A DNA stretch of 64,000 bases from Caballeronia sp. SL2Y3. GTDB lineage: Bacteria; Pseudomonadota; Gammaproteobacteria; Burkholderiales; Burkholderiaceae. The notes under the pieces are model-generated. The model was not told the origin of the DNA and did not search any database. It saw only the letters and a program-made list of their open reading frames with translations. Made by a program: the position numbers and the translations under genes. The first letter of the stretch is position 1. Every line of letters begins with the position of its first letter. The stretch is taken from contig NZ_CP084261.1 of NCBI RefSeq assembly GCF_022879575.1, forward strand, positions 558,001 to 622,000. Direction: 5' to 3'. This document shows, piece after piece, positions 9,266 through 18,207 of this stretch.

Positions 9266-10363
9266 ATGCGTGACGAGACACCGGAACAACCCGCGCCGCT
9301 CAGAAGCGGCTACACGACCGGAAGCTGCGCGACCGCGACGAGCCTCGCCGCCGCGCGTCTGTTGCTGACCGGGCAGGCGAGCGATCGCGCGGAGATCGTG
9401 TTGCCCAAGGGCCAGCGCGTCACGATGAAGCTCGAATTCTGCCGCGCGGTCGACGGCATGCGCGATGCGGCGGAAGCGGGCGTCATCAAGGATGCAGGCG
9501 ACGATCCAGATGTGACGCACGGCGCGCTCGTGTTTGCGCGCGTGCGTCTCTCGGCGGATACGGGCGTGCGCTTTCACGCCGGACCGGGCGTGGGCACGGT
9601 GACGCGAGCGGGCCTCGCGCTTGCCATCGGCGATCCGGCCATCAACCCCGTGCCGCGCAAGATGATGACCGAGCATCTTCTCGCGCTCGCGCCACTCGCG
9701 GACTATGCGGGCGGCTTCGATGTGACGATAGGCGTCGAGCATGGCGAAGCGCTCGCGCAAAAGACGATGAACCCGCGGCTCGGCATCGTGGGCGGCTTGT
9801 CGATACTCGGCACCACGGGCATCGTCCGGCCGTTTTCGTGTTCGGCGTATATCGCCTCGATTCATCAGGGCATCGACGTGGCGCGCGCGAACGGCGTGCG
9901 GCATATCGCGGCCTGCACCGGCAATCAGAGCGAAGACGCGATGCGCGCGCGCTACGGCTTGCCGGATATCGCGTTGATCCAAATGGGCGACTTCGCGGGC
10001 GCGGTGCTCAAGCATCTGCGTCGCGCGCCGGTCGAGAAGCTTAGTCTGTGCGGCGGCTTCGGCAAACTCAGCAAGCTCGCGGCGGGACACATGGATCTAC
10101 ATAGCCGCAGCTCCAGCATCGACTTGCCGTTGTTGGCCTGCTGGGCTGCGGAGGCGGGCGCGAGCGGGGCGCTACAGTCGGCCATCCGCGCGGCGAATAC
10201 GAGTCAGGAAGCGCTGAAGCTGGCGCGCGCCGAAGGCATCGCGCTGGGCGACCTCGTCTGCGCGCGCGCGCGCGACGTGGCGCTCGATACCGTGCCGAGC
10301 GGCGTGATCGTCGAGACGTTTGCAATCGACAGGCAAGGCGTGATCGTCGGGAGCGCCGCATGA
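9266..10363 (+). CDS. cbiD: Cobalt-precorrin-5B (C1)-methyltransferase CbiD
   Basis: CbiD (365 aa) methylates C1 and belongs to the anaerobic pathway by origin. The hallmark [18 protein letters not shown] is at residues 14-31, followed by [33 protein letters not shown] and [13 protein letters not shown]. It sits 21 bp behind cobL and its stop overlaps the cobK ATG (ATGA). No cobF is visible, and CbiD presumably replaces it in an otherwise aerobic route that includes CobG. The same combination occurs in Pseudomonas aeruginosa, from memory. No unusual feature is seen. Confidence 0.95.
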   Translation: MRDETPEQPAPLRSGYTTGSCATATSLAAARLLLTGQASDRAEIVLPKGQRVTMKLEFCRAVDGMRDAAEAGVIKDAGDDPDVTHGALVFARVRLSADTGVRFHAGPGVGTVTRAGLALAIGDPAINPVPRKMMTEHLLALAPLADYAGGFDVTIGVEHGEALAQKTMNPRLGIVGGLSILGTTGIVRPFSCSAYIASIHQGIDVARANGVRHIAACTGNQSEDAMRARYGLPDIALIQMGDFAGAVLKHLRRAPVEKLSLCGGFGKLSKLAAGHMDLHSRSSSIDLPLLACWAAEAGASGALQSAIRAANTSQEALKLARAEGIALGDLVCARARDVALDTVPSGVIVETFAIDRQGVIVGSAA

Positions 10364-11088
10364 CGCGCGCGTTGCTGTTGGGCGGCACGGGCGACGCGCT
10401 CGCCATCGCGCGCAACATGGGCGCGCCGCACGTCTACAGTCTCGCGGGACTTGCTCGCGTGCCGACGGATCTCGCCTGTGCCGTGCGCGTGGGCGGCTTC
10501 GGCGGCGTGGCGGGTCTCGTCGATTATCTGCATGCTGAGCGGATCACGCTCGTCATCGACGCCACGCATCCATATGCCGCGCAAATGAGCCGCCATGCGC
10601 GCGAAGCCTGCACGCTGGCGGATGTGCCGCTCTGGGCCGTGCGCCGGGCCGCATGGCAGCCGCAGCCCGGCGACGACTGGCGCGATGCGGCTGACTGGCG
10701 CGGCATCGTCGAGCGCATCGCGCCGTTTCGCCGGCCGCTGTTCACGCTCGGACGCGAGCCGCTCAAGCATCTCGACGAGATCCCCGCGTCGCAGCACTGG
10801 ACCATTCGCTGTCTCGGCGCGCATGAAGGAACGGCGCGCGCCAGCATTCTCGATGCGCGAGGTCCGTTCGTTATCGACGGCGAGCGCGCATTGTTCGACG
10901 CCGCGCGCATCGATGTCGTCATCAGCAAGAACAGCGGCGGCAAGGCGACCGAGGCGAAGCTCGCGGCGGCGCGTGAACGGCACTTACCCGTGGTGATGCT
11001 CGCGCGGCCGACGCTGCCCGAAGCAGACCGCGAATTCGACGACCCCGCGAGCGCGCTTCATGCGCTGCTTGCTCTCGACTCTCACTGA
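10360..11088 (+). CDS. cobK: Precorrin-6A reductase
   Basis: CobK/CbiJ (242 aa) reduces precorrin-6A to precorrin-6Y with NADPH. The N-terminus [17 protein letters not shown] is the Rossmann-like start of the family, and [18 protein letters not shown] and [18 protein letters not shown] are the diagnostic blocks. The length is typical. The start ATG overlaps the cbiD TGA, and cobM begins two bases after its stop, so it is in the middle of a tightly coupled operon. Confidence 0.95.
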   Translation: MTRALLLGGTGDALAIARNMGAPHVYSLAGLARVPTDLACAVRVGGFGGVAGLVDYLHAERITLVIDATHPYAAQMSRHAREACTLADVPLWAVRRAAWQPQPGDDWRDAADWRGIVERIAPFRRPLFTLGREPLKHLDEIPASQHWTIRCLGAHEGTARASILDARGPFVIDGERALFDAARIDVVISKNSGGKATEAKLAAARERHLPVVMLARPTLPEADREFDDPASALHALLALDSH

Positions 11089-11089
11089 C

Positions 11090-11815
11090 ATGACGGTCTA
11101 TTTCATCGGCGCGGGACCGGGCGATCCGGAACTCATCACCGTCAAGGGGCAAAGGCTGATTCGCGCGTGCCCCGTGATTCTGTATGCGGGATCGCTCGTG
11201 CCGGAAGGCGTGCTCGAAGGGCATCGGGCGCATCGCGTCGTGAATACGGCGGAACTCGATCTCGATGCCATCGTCGCGTTGTTGCAGCAAGCGCACGTGA
11301 ATGGCGAGGATGTCGCGCGCGTGCATTCGGGCGATCCGTCGCTGTACGGCGCGATTGGCGAGCAGATTCGTCGCATGGAAATGGTAGGGATTCCTTACGA
11401 AGTCGTGCCGGGCGTGACGGCGACGGCGGCATCGGCGGCGGCGCTCGGGCGCGAACTGACGCTGCCGGGCATCTCGCAGACGGTGATTCTCACGCGCTAT
11501 GCGGCGAAAACGTCGATGCCGCCCGGTGAATCGCTCGCGGACCTCGCGCGTCATCGCGCGACGCTCGCCATTCATCTCGGCGTGCGGCATATCGAGCGGA
11601 TCGTCGCGGATCTGCTGCCGCATTACGGCGAGGACTGTCCGGTTGCGGTGATCTTCCGCGCAAGCTGGCCGGACGAAGAACGCGTGCAGGGCACGCTCGT
11701 CGATATCGCGCAGAAAGTGCGTGCATCGGGCATGGAGCGCACGGCGCTGATTCTCGTCGGCCGCGTGCTCGACGCTCGCGATTTCGCCGATTCGACGCTC
11801 TACGCGAAAGACTGA
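11090..11815 (+). CDS. cobM: Precorrin-4 C11-methyltransferase
   Basis: CobM/CbiF (241 aa) methylates precorrin-4 at C11, giving precorrin-5. The N-terminus [20 protein letters not shown] is the tetrapyrrole methylase signature, and HSGDPSLYGAIGEQIR and PGVTATAASAAALGRELTLP follow. I used ATG 11090, two bases after the cobK stop; an in-frame start exists at 11060 but would add residues with no family similarity. With CobI, CobJ, CobL and CbiD it makes up the SAM-dependent methylation steps encoded in the window. It is the last pathway gene of this arm, six bases before the DUF4186 gene. Confidence 0.95.
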   Translation: MTVYFIGAGPGDPELITVKGQRLIRACPVILYAGSLVPEGVLEGHRAHRVVNTAELDLDAIVALLQQAHVNGEDVARVHSGDPSLYGAIGEQIRRMEMVGIPYEVVPGVTATAASAAALGRELTLPGISQTVILTRYAAKTSMPPGESLADLARHRATLAIHLGVRHIERIVADLLPHYGEDCPVAVIFRASWPDEERVQGTLVDIAQKVRASGMERTALILVGRVLDARDFADSTLYAKD

Positions 11816-11821
11816 GCGTCC

Positions 11822-12226
11822 ATGCGCGATCTCGACGCCGTGTTCGATGCGCTCGCGAAATCCGCGTTTCGCCGGCGATTCGCGCTCGGCGTGCGCGAAG
11901 GCCGCTATGTGCGCGAGCGCGGCGTGGAAACGGTGGTCGCGCAGGCGCATGAACTGATCGCAAAACGGCTCGCGCCCCAGGCGCCGCTCAACGACGGCAA
12001 GCAGACGCCGTTTCGCGGGCATCCCGTGTTTATCGCGCAGCATGCGACGGCGACGTGCTGCCGGACCTGTCTCGCCAAATGGCACGGCATCGCGGCGGGA
12101 AAAGTGCTCGACGATGCCGAGCGCCAGCATGTGGTCGATGCCATCGAGCGATGGCTGCGCGCGCAGCCTATGCCGCCTGCCGCTGAGACAACCGAGGACA
12201 ACCCGCAGCGCGAGTTGCCCTTCTGA
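11822..12226 (+). CDS. DUF4186 family protein
   Basis: This 134-aa protein has the DUF4186 core FIAQHATATCCRTCLAKWHG, in which a CCxxC cluster and the adjacent HG could bind metal. No catalytic function is established to my knowledge. It starts six bases after cobM and is probably co-transcribed with the cobalamin arm, but nothing in it points to B12 chemistry. The C-terminus is acidic and proline-rich. It converges on terC with only three bases between the stop codons. Confidence 0.85.
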   Translation: MRDLDAVFDALAKSAFRRRFALGVREGRYVRERGVETVVAQAHELIAKRLAPQAPLNDGKQTPFRGHPVFIAQHATATCCRTCLAKWHGIAAGKVLDDAERQHVVDAIERWLRAQPMPPAAETTEDNPQRELPF

Positions 12227-12229
12227 CGC

Positions 12230-12997
12230 TCAATGCGGCCTCTGCTCGCGCGGCCCCGCAACGCGGCGTTTGCTGGTCGCGCGGCGCGCCAGCATGTTCA
12301 GTCCTTCGACCAGCGCGGAGAACGCCATCGCGGCATAGATGTAGCCCTTCGGTACGTGGGTGCCGAAGCCTTCCGCGATCAGCGTCATGCCGATCACGAG
12401 CAAAAAGCCGAGCGCGAGCATCACGATGGTCGGATTGCGTTCGATGAAGCGCGAGAGCGGCCCCGCCGCGAACAGCATCACGGAAACCGCCGCGATGACC
12501 GCGACGAACATGATCGGGATGTGCTCCGTCATGCCGACCGCAGTCACGATGCTGTCGATGGAAAACACGAGATCGAGCAGCAAAATCTGGCCGATGGCCG
12601 ACAACGGCGTGAGCCGCGCGCCGGATGCGGGCCCGGCGTGATCGTCGGCGTCGTGCGTGACATGATGATGGATCTCGCTCGTGGCTTTCCACACGAGGAA
12701 CACGCCGCCGGCGATCAGGATCAGATCGCGCCACGAGAAGCCGTGGCCGAACGCCTCGAAGATCGGCGCGGTGAGCCGCACGATCAGCGCGACGGTGCCG
12801 AGCAGGCCGAGCCGCATCACGAGCGCGAGCCCGATGCCGATGCGCTGCGTGCGCGCCCGGTGCTCGGCCGGCAGCTTGTTGGTCAGGATGGAGATGAAGA
12901 TCAGATTGTCGATGCCGAGCACGACCTCCATCACGACGAGCGTCGCGAGGGCCGCCCAGGCGGCGGGGTCGGTGAGGAGGGCGGCAATGTAGTCCAT
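12230..12997 (-). CDS. TerC family integral membrane protein
   Basis: This 255-aa inner-membrane protein has about seven hydrophobic segments. The TerC motif is present twice in related form: [18 protein letters not shown] near residue 20-40 and [17 protein letters not shown] near 140-155, each with the membrane-embedded acidic residue thought to handle metal ions. A histidine-rich loop ([11 protein letters not shown]) lies between the halves. Family members have been linked to tellurite resistance and Mn2+ export; the substrate here is unknown. I chose ATG 12997, which starts directly at the conserved N-terminus; a longer frame runs upstream without similarity. No mini-ykkC or yybP-type leader was recognised upstream. 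Confidence 0.9.
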   Translation of the reverse strand: MDYIAALLTDPAAWAALATLVVMEVVLGIDNLIFISILTNKLPAEHRARTQRIGIGLALVMRLGLLGTVALIVRLTAPIFEAFGHGFSWRDLILIAGGVFLVWKATSEIHHHVTHDADDHAGPASGARLTPLSAIGQILLLDLVFSIDSIVTAVGMTEHIPIMFVAVIAAVSVMLFAAGPLSRFIERNPTIVMLALGFLLVIGMTLIAEGFGTHVPKGYIYAAMAFSALVEGLNMLARRATSKRRVAGPREQRPH

Positions 12998-13278
12998 GCG
13001 ATGCGTTTTCCTGGAAGGGCGAGAGGCGTGATCTTAGCCCGCGAAGCGGTATAGTGAAAGGTATTTGAAACCTTGGCCGCAGCTTGGTTCCTTGAAACGT
13101 CGCGCTGGCGGCAAGTTGGCCGCGAATTACCGACAAATACCGAACTAAGGCCGAAAAGTCCTCCTGTTCCGATGATGCGCCGCAACGAATACGGGTAAAC
13201 TCCGATGCTTCGATGCGGCCGCTGTCGAGCCGCTCTCCGTCCACCTCCTGCACTCTGCAGCACACACGGTCACGCCGC

Positions 13279-14427
13279 ATGTCCGGACAATCCCAACGCC
13301 TCGTCGAGCTCGACTTCTTCCGGGGGCTCGTGCTCTTGATCATCGTCGTCGATCATATCGGCGGCAGCGTGCTGTCCCACTTCACGTTGCACGCGTTTGC
13401 GCTGAACGACGCCGCCGAAGTCTTCGTGTTTCTGGGCGGCTTCGCCACTGCGACTGCTTACGCGTCGCTGGCTCAGCGCCGGTCGGAGCGCGCCGCGGGG
13501 CTGCGCTTCGTGCGGCGGGCGTTCGAGATCTACCGCGCGTTTCTGATCACCGCCGCGCTGATGCTCGTCGCCACCTTCCTGCTGCGACCGTTCTATGGTC
13601 ACGCGCCGAATCTCGTCCTGCACGACCTCGACACGCTGACGGCGGCACCGGTGACGTCGATTGCCCAGATTCTGACGTTCGAGCGCCAGCCGTATCTCGC
13701 CGCCGTCCTGCCGATGTACGCGCTCTTCGCGCTGGCGGTGCCGCTCGTGTTGCCGCTCGCGCGCACGAAGCCGTGGGTGCTGCTGGGCCTGAGTCTCGCG
13801 CTGTGGTCGTTGGCGCCCGGCATCGGCGAATATATGCCGTCCGTCGACGATAACCTCTGGGACTTCAATCCCGCCGCCTGGCAACTCATGTTCACGCTCG
13901 GGGTGCTGGCGCGCTGCCAGCCGGTCTATCAGCGCGTGGCGTCGCACCGCTTCGGCTGGGCGATCAGCGCCGCCGCGCTCGCGGTGATCGTCGGCATGGC
14001 GTACTACAAGCTGCTCGTGCTGCCGCCCGTGCTCGACAGCGCGTTCAAGCGCGACCTGGCGGGCGCGCGCGTCGTCAATTTTCTCGCGATTGCCTGGATA
14101 GCGACCAACCTCGCGCGATACGGCGTCGTGAAGGCGGTCGCAAACCGATTGCCGTGGATCGGAGCGGTAGGGCGCGACGGCATGGTGTGCTTCGTCGCGG
14201 GCGCGGTGATTTCGCTCGTGGTCGATTCGATTCTCTTTACGCTGACGGACGGACTCGTGAACGTGCCGGCCGGGCTGGTCGGGGACGCGGTTGCCGTCAT
14301 GGCGCTGCTTTCGGTGCCGCGTTTGCGCCAGCCGGTGGCGAACTGGCTCGGCAAGCGCACGCGCGTTCCTGCGGCAAGCGCAGCCGTTGTTGCAGCGGGG
14401 GAGAATCCGGCGCGCGGCGTGCGGTGA
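13279..14427 (+). CDS. OpgC domain-containing membrane protein
   Basis: This 382-aa polytopic protein with about ten hydrophobic segments belongs to the OpgC/acyltransferase-3-like family. The N-terminal [20 protein letters not shown] is diagnostic, with the conserved RG..DH pattern. In enterobacteria OpgC succinylates osmoregulated periplasmic glucans; whether this protein does so is inference. The start ATG 13279 is chosen because the conserved block begins eight residues later; an in-frame ATG at 13213 would add 22 unmatched residues. A good intrinsic terminator follows the gene. Confidence 0.88.
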   Translation: MSGQSQRLVELDFFRGLVLLIIVVDHIGGSVLSHFTLHAFALNDAAEVFVFLGGFATATAYASLAQRRSERAAGLRFVRRAFEIYRAFLITAALMLVATFLLRPFYGHAPNLVLHDLDTLTAAPVTSIAQILTFERQPYLAAVLPMYALFALAVPLVLPLARTKPWVLLGLSLALWSLAPGIGEYMPSVDDNLWDFNPAAWQLMFTLGVLARCQPVYQRVASHRFGWAISAAALAVIVGMAYYKLLVLPPVLDSAFKRDLAGARVVNFLAIAWIATNLARYGVVKAVANRLPWIGAVGRDGMVCFVAGAVISLVVDSILFTLTDGLVNVPAGLVGDAVAVMALLSVPRLRQPVANWLGKRTRVPAASAAVVAAGENPARGVR

Positions 14428-14440
14428 ATCCGGCGATAGG

Positions 14441-14466
14441 GCACCGTCTTTTGGCGGTGCTTTTTT
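14441..14466 (+). terminator. Intrinsic terminator after opgC-like gene
   Basis: GCACCG (14441-14446) pairs with CGGTGC (14455-14460) around an eight-base loop and is followed directly by six T. It lies 13 bases after the OpgC stop. Confidence 0.85.
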
Positions 14467-14572
14467 ATCGGCGCACTTCGCAACTAACGGTCTTCAGCGT
14501 GGACTGCCAACAATCTGGCGAGGCACGAGGCTTGCAGGAGGCGTGCGTATCTACAACAAAAAAGGTTCGTCC

Positions 14573-14746
14573 ATGCTCAAGCTCGCTATTCTCTTTGCAA
14601 TCATCTCGGTCATCGCCGGCTTCTTCGGTTTCGGACGCGTGTCGTCGGGTGCGGCTGGTATCGCGAAGATTTGCTTCTTCATCTTCCTCGTGCTGTTCGT
14701 GATCTTCCTGGTCGTCGCGATTTCGGCTGGGTCGCTCGTGCTTTGA
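14573..14746 (+). CDS. DUF1328 small membrane protein (YtjA family)
   Basis: This 57-aa peptide consists almost wholly of two hydrophobic helices, with the family pattern [20 protein letters not shown] followed by [18 protein letters not shown]1328/YtjA peptides are widespread inner-membrane proteins without an established function, often stress-associated. The start ATG 14573 begins directly at the conserved MLKLA; a GCAGGAGG-like site is some distance upstream (14535-14542), so spacing is loose. It stands alone behind the opgC terminator and converges on eutC. Confidence 0.9.
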   Translation: MLKLAILFAIISVIAGFFGFGRVSSGAAGIAKICFFIFLVLFVIFLVVAISAGSLVL

Positions 14747-14784
14747 CGGGGCTACTTATCGGTAGCGACGAGCGTCGCTCGGCG

Positions 14785-15582
14785 TTAGCCCTCGATCCGC
14801 CCCGCGCCCGCAGGCGGCGCCAGCGCACCGCTGTGATCTTTCAATCCGACGCCCGTTAGCCCGAGCCGCCGCGCTTCCTTAAGTAGCCAGTGCAGCTTGA
14901 ACCCGGCGGCATCGTAGCCGAGTCCTTCGGGGCGCACGTTGGAGATGCAATTGCGCTGGGCGTCCATCCGTCCGACGCGTGGCTCGTAAGTGACGTAAAG
15001 CCCAAGGCTGTCGGGCGAACTGAGGCCCGGCCGCTCGCCGATCATCACTACGACGATCCGCGCCCGCAAAAGCTCACCGATGCGGTCGCCCAGCGCGACG
15101 CGCGCCTGCGTCGCGATGACGACGGGGCCGACGTTCCAGCCGTCGAGCATGGCGCGCAGCCCGGACAACAACGGCGCGGCGTGGCGTTGGGCAGCGAAAG
15201 CGGACAGGCCGTCGGCGGCGACGAACACGACATCGGGCGCATCGCCGTGCTCGGCTTCGTATGCGGCGAGGCGCGCGGCGCTGGCGTCGTCGAGCATACG
15301 GCCCAGGTCAGGGCGACGCAGATAATGCTCGCGATCCGGCGCGGCGCTCGCGACTTCGAGCGTCGCAAAGCCGGCTGCGCGCAGCGCTTCGCCGAGCGAT
15401 GCGGTGTCGAGCGGCTGATGCACGGCGTCGCGCGCCTGCGCGTGCGCCAGTTGAAACGCGAGAAGGGGCGCCGTCGGCAGGCTGTTGCCCGCGCGTCCGA
15501 GCGCAATCCGCGCGTTCGTGAACCGCCTGAGCGCGTCCCAAGGGTCCGCGTCGACCGGGCTTGGCGTGGCGTCGTCGGTCAT
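14785..15582 (-). CDS. eutC: Ethanolamine ammonia-lyase small subunit
   Basis: EutC (265 aa) is the light chain of adenosylcobalamin-dependent ethanolamine ammonia-lyase, which converts ethanolamine to acetaldehyde and ammonia. Recognisable blocks are FTNARIALGRAGNSLPT, MIGERPGLSSPDSLGLYVTY and RMDAQRNCISNVRPEGL. Its ATG overlaps the eutB TGA (ATGA), so the two subunits are translationally coupled. No eutA, eutD, eutE or shell-protein genes are nearby, so this is the bare two-subunit enzyme as is common in soil betaproteobacteria. Its cofactor is made by the cob locus at the other end of this region. Confidence 0.95.
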   Translation of the reverse strand: MTDDATPSPVDADPWDALRRFTNARIALGRAGNSLPTAPLLAFQLAHAQARDAVHQPLDTASLGEALRAAGFATLEVASAAPDREHYLRRPDLGRMLDDASAARLAAYEAEHGDAPDVVFVAADGLSAFAAQRHAAPLLSGLRAMLDGWNVGPVVIATQARVALGDRIGELLRARIVVVMIGERPGLSSPDSLGLYVTYEPRVGRMDAQRNCISNVRPEGLGYDAAGFKLHWLLKEARRLGLTGVGLKDHSGALAPPAGAGRIEG

Positions 15583-16967
15583 GAGTCGATCCAGTCGAGA
15601 AGCGGTTGCCGCACTGCGCCCGATGAATGCGGAAGCAGCGCGCCGTGCGCATCCGTGACCCGCATTCGCGCGAGCCACGCCTCGAACTCCGGCGCGCGCT
15701 TCAGATTCAGCACGCGGCGCACGTACAACGCGTCGTGGAACGACGTGCTCTGATAGTTGAGCATCACGTCGTCCGCGCCGGGCACGCCCATGATGAAATT
15801 GACGTTCGCGACGCCGAGCAGCGTCAAAAGCGTGTCCATATCGTCCTGATCGGCCTGCGCGTGATTCGTGTAGCAGATGTCGCAGCCCATCGGCACGCCG
15901 AGCAGCTTGCCGCAGAAGTGATCTTCGAGTCCCGCGCGGATGATCTGCCGCCCGTCGTACAGATATTCAGGGCCGATGAAGCCGACCACCGTATTCGTCA
16001 GAAGCGGCCGGAAGTGTCGCGCGACCGCGTAGGCGCGCGCTTCGCACGTCTGCTGGTCGACGCCATGATGCGCGTTCGCGGAGAGCGCGCTGCCCTGACC
16101 GGTCTCGAAGTACATCACGTTGTCGCCGACGGTCCCGCGCGCGAGCGATTGCGCCGCGTCGTGCGCTTCGTGCAACAGCGCGAGCGACACGCCGAAGCTC
16201 GCGTTGGCGCGCTCGGTGCCCGCGATCGACTGAAACACGAGATCGACGGGCGCGCCGTGCTCGATCGCCGCGAGCGTGTTGGTCACGTGCGTGAGGACGC
16301 ACGACTGCATCGGCACGTCGTAACGCTGGCGGAAGTCGTCCATCATCGTGAGCAGCGCGGCAATGTCCCCGGGCGAATCGGACGCTGGATTCACGCCGAT
16401 TACGGCATCGCCGCAGCCGTAAAAGAGGCCGTCCAGGATGGAGGCGGCGATCCCTTTCGGATCGTCCGTCGGATGATTCGGCTGGAGGCGCACCGACAAC
16501 CGGCCCGGCAACCCGATGGTCGTCCGAAAGCGCGTGACGACAGGGCGCTTTCTCGCGGCGAGAATCAGATCCTGATTGCGCATGAGCTTGGAGACGGCGG
16601 CGGCCATTTCGGGTGTCAGGCCCATTTGCACGGCTTCGAGTGCGGCGGTGTCGGTCGCATCGGACAGCAGCCATTCGCGCAATTCGCCGACGGTCAGATG
16701 CGCGATGCGGGCGAACGCGGCGGCGTCGTGCGTATCGACGATCAGCCGCGTCACTTCGTCCGTCTCATAGGGGATGAGCGGCTCGTCGAGGAATGCGCGC
16801 AACGGCAGGTCGGCGAGCGCCATCTTCGCGGCGACGCGCTCCTCTTCGGTGGCCGCCGCGACGCCCGCGAGTTCGTCGCCCGACCGCTGCGGGCTCGCGC
16901 GGGCGAGCAGCGTTTTGAGGTCGTCGAAACGGTAGCGCCGCACGCCGATAGTTGCCTGATAGCCCAT
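15579..16967 (-). CDS. eutB: Ethanolamine ammonia-lyase large subunit
   Basis: EutB (462 aa) forms the TIM-barrel catalytic core of the B12-dependent lyase. Typical segments are TIGLPGRLSVRLQPNHPTDD, FYGCGDAVIGVNPASDS, YFETGQGSALSANAHHG and VPMGCDICYTNHAQADQDDM. The start ATG 16967 has GGAG five bases upstream and gives the usual GYQATIGVRRYRF N-terminus; a longer upstream frame has no similarity. It is first in a two-gene operon with eutC and is divergent from mnmH across about 140 bp. Confidence 0.96.
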   Translation of the reverse strand: MGYQATIGVRRYRFDDLKTLLARASPQRSGDELAGVAAATEEERVAAKMALADLPLRAFLDEPLIPYETDEVTRLIVDTHDAAAFARIAHLTVGELREWLLSDATDTAALEAVQMGLTPEMAAAVSKLMRNQDLILAARKRPVVTRFRTTIGLPGRLSVRLQPNHPTDDPKGIAASILDGLFYGCGDAVIGVNPASDSPGDIAALLTMMDDFRQRYDVPMQSCVLTHVTNTLAAIEHGAPVDLVFQSIAGTERANASFGVSLALLHEAHDAAQSLARGTVGDNVMYFETGQGSALSANAHHGVDQQTCEARAYAVARHFRPLLTNTVVGFIGPEYLYDGRQIIRAGLEDHFCGKLLGVPMGCDICYTNHAQADQDDMDTLLTLLGVANVNFIMGVPGADDVMLNYQSTSFHDALYVRRVLNLKRAPEFEAWLARMRVTDAHGALLPHSSGAVRQPLLDWIDS

Positions 16968-17110
16968 CGATTCTCCTGCCCGCCTGACCGGATTCGCGAT
17001 GCCCTTACTGTAACCGGATCGCGGCGCGCGCAAAAATCCGCCGCAAAACCGAATTTGCTGCCCGTGCGATAATTTCGGGCTTCGCCGCCGCCGAATTGCG
17101 CTCAAATTCC

Positions 17111-18178
17111 GTGAAAAACCTGCTCGTTTCAATGGACCGTCTTCAGGATTTCGATGAAATCGTCGATGTCCGCACGCCGCTCGAATTTGCCGAGGACCAC
17201 ATTCCGGGCGCGATCAACGCGCCGGTGCTCGAAAACGAGGAGCGCGTGATCGTCGGCACCATGTACAAGCAGGTGTCGCCGTTCGAAGCCACGCGCGTCG
17301 GCGCGGCCATGGTCGCGCGCAACATCGCCCGTCATCTGGACACGATCTTCGCGGATCGCCCGCGCAACTGGCGGCCGCTCATCTACTGCTGGCGCGGCGG
17401 CAAGCGCTCCGGCTCCATGACGACGTGGCTGAACATGATCGGCTGGCAGGCGCGGCAGCTCGATGGCGGCTACAAGAGCTACCGGCGCGACGTGCTGGAG
17501 AGGCTCACGGCGTTGCCGGCGCAATTCCGCTTTATCGCGTTGATCGGCCACACGGGCAGCGGCAAAACCCGGCTCTTGCACGCGCTGGCGCGGGCGGGCG
17601 CTCAGGTGCTGGACCTCGAGGGGCTCGCGGCGCATCGCGGCTCGCTGCTCGGCGCGCTGCCGGGGCACGCGCAGCCGTCGCAGAAGGCATTCGATTCCGC
17701 GCTCGTCCATGCGCTGCGCGGCTTCGATCCGGCCAAACCCGTTTTCATCGAGGCGGAAGGCCGGCGCATCGGTTCGATCTCGACGCCCGACTCGCTGCTC
17801 GACAGCCTGCACGCGGCCGCCTGCGTGGAAGTCGAAGCGCGCCGCGAGGACCGCATCGCGTTTCTGTTGCAGGACTACGCGCATCTTTTCGACGAACCGG
17901 CGTTCTTCAAGGCGCAGTTGGCGAAGCTCGTCGCGCTGCATAGCCGCGAGCGTGTGGAGCACTGGCATCGGCTGATCGACGAAGGCGAGCGCGCTGCGCT
18001 GTTCGCCGAGCTGATCGACCGCCATTACGATCCGGCGTACGGCCGCAGCAGCCGGGCGCTCTACACGCAGTTGCCGCACGCGGCGCATATGCTGTTTCGT
18101 CCGAACGACGCCGACAGCGTCGATCAGGCCAAGGCGCTGCTAGCGCAGTTGTCCGACACGACCGCTGCGCTCGGCTGA
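17111..18178 (+). CDS. mnmH: tRNA 2-selenouridine synthase
   Basis: MnmH/SelU (355 aa) replaces sulfur by selenium in the wobble 2-thiouridine of some tRNAs, using selenophosphate, through a geranylated intermediate. The rhodanese domain is N-terminal (IVDVRTPLEFAEDHIPGAINAPVL) with the active cysteine in IYCWRGGKRSGSM (Cys 93). A P-loop domain follows with GHTGSGKT at about residues 146-153. I placed the start at GTG 17111 because VKNLLV begins the usual N-terminus; a TTG at 17096 is an alternative. No selD is in the window. A CTCC-motif permease follows after 29 bp on the same strand. Confidence 0.93.
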   Translation: MKNLLVSMDRLQDFDEIVDVRTPLEFAEDHIPGAINAPVLENEERVIVGTMYKQVSPFEATRVGAAMVARNIARHLDTIFADRPRNWRPLIYCWRGGKRSGSMTTWLNMIGWQARQLDGGYKSYRRDVLERLTALPAQFRFIALIGHTGSGKTRLLHALARAGAQVLDLEGLAAHRGSLLGALPGHAQPSQKAFDSALVHALRGFDPAKPVFIEAEGRRIGSISTPDSLLDSLHAAACVEVEARREDRIAFLLQDYAHLFDEPAFFKAQLAKLVALHSRERVEHWHRLIDEGERAALFAELIDRHYDPAYGRSSRALYTQLPHAAHMLFRPNDADSVDQAKALLAQLSDTTAALG

Positions 18179-18207
18179 TTTTCTTTCTTCCGATTCGACC
18201 AAAGAAT

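Noticed and set aside
7970-10090. Very long minus-strand open frame (706 codons) opposite cobL and cbiD
   Set aside because: It has no family similarity and is rich in Arg, His and Ala, as expected for the antisense of high-GC genes; both plus-strand genes are certain.
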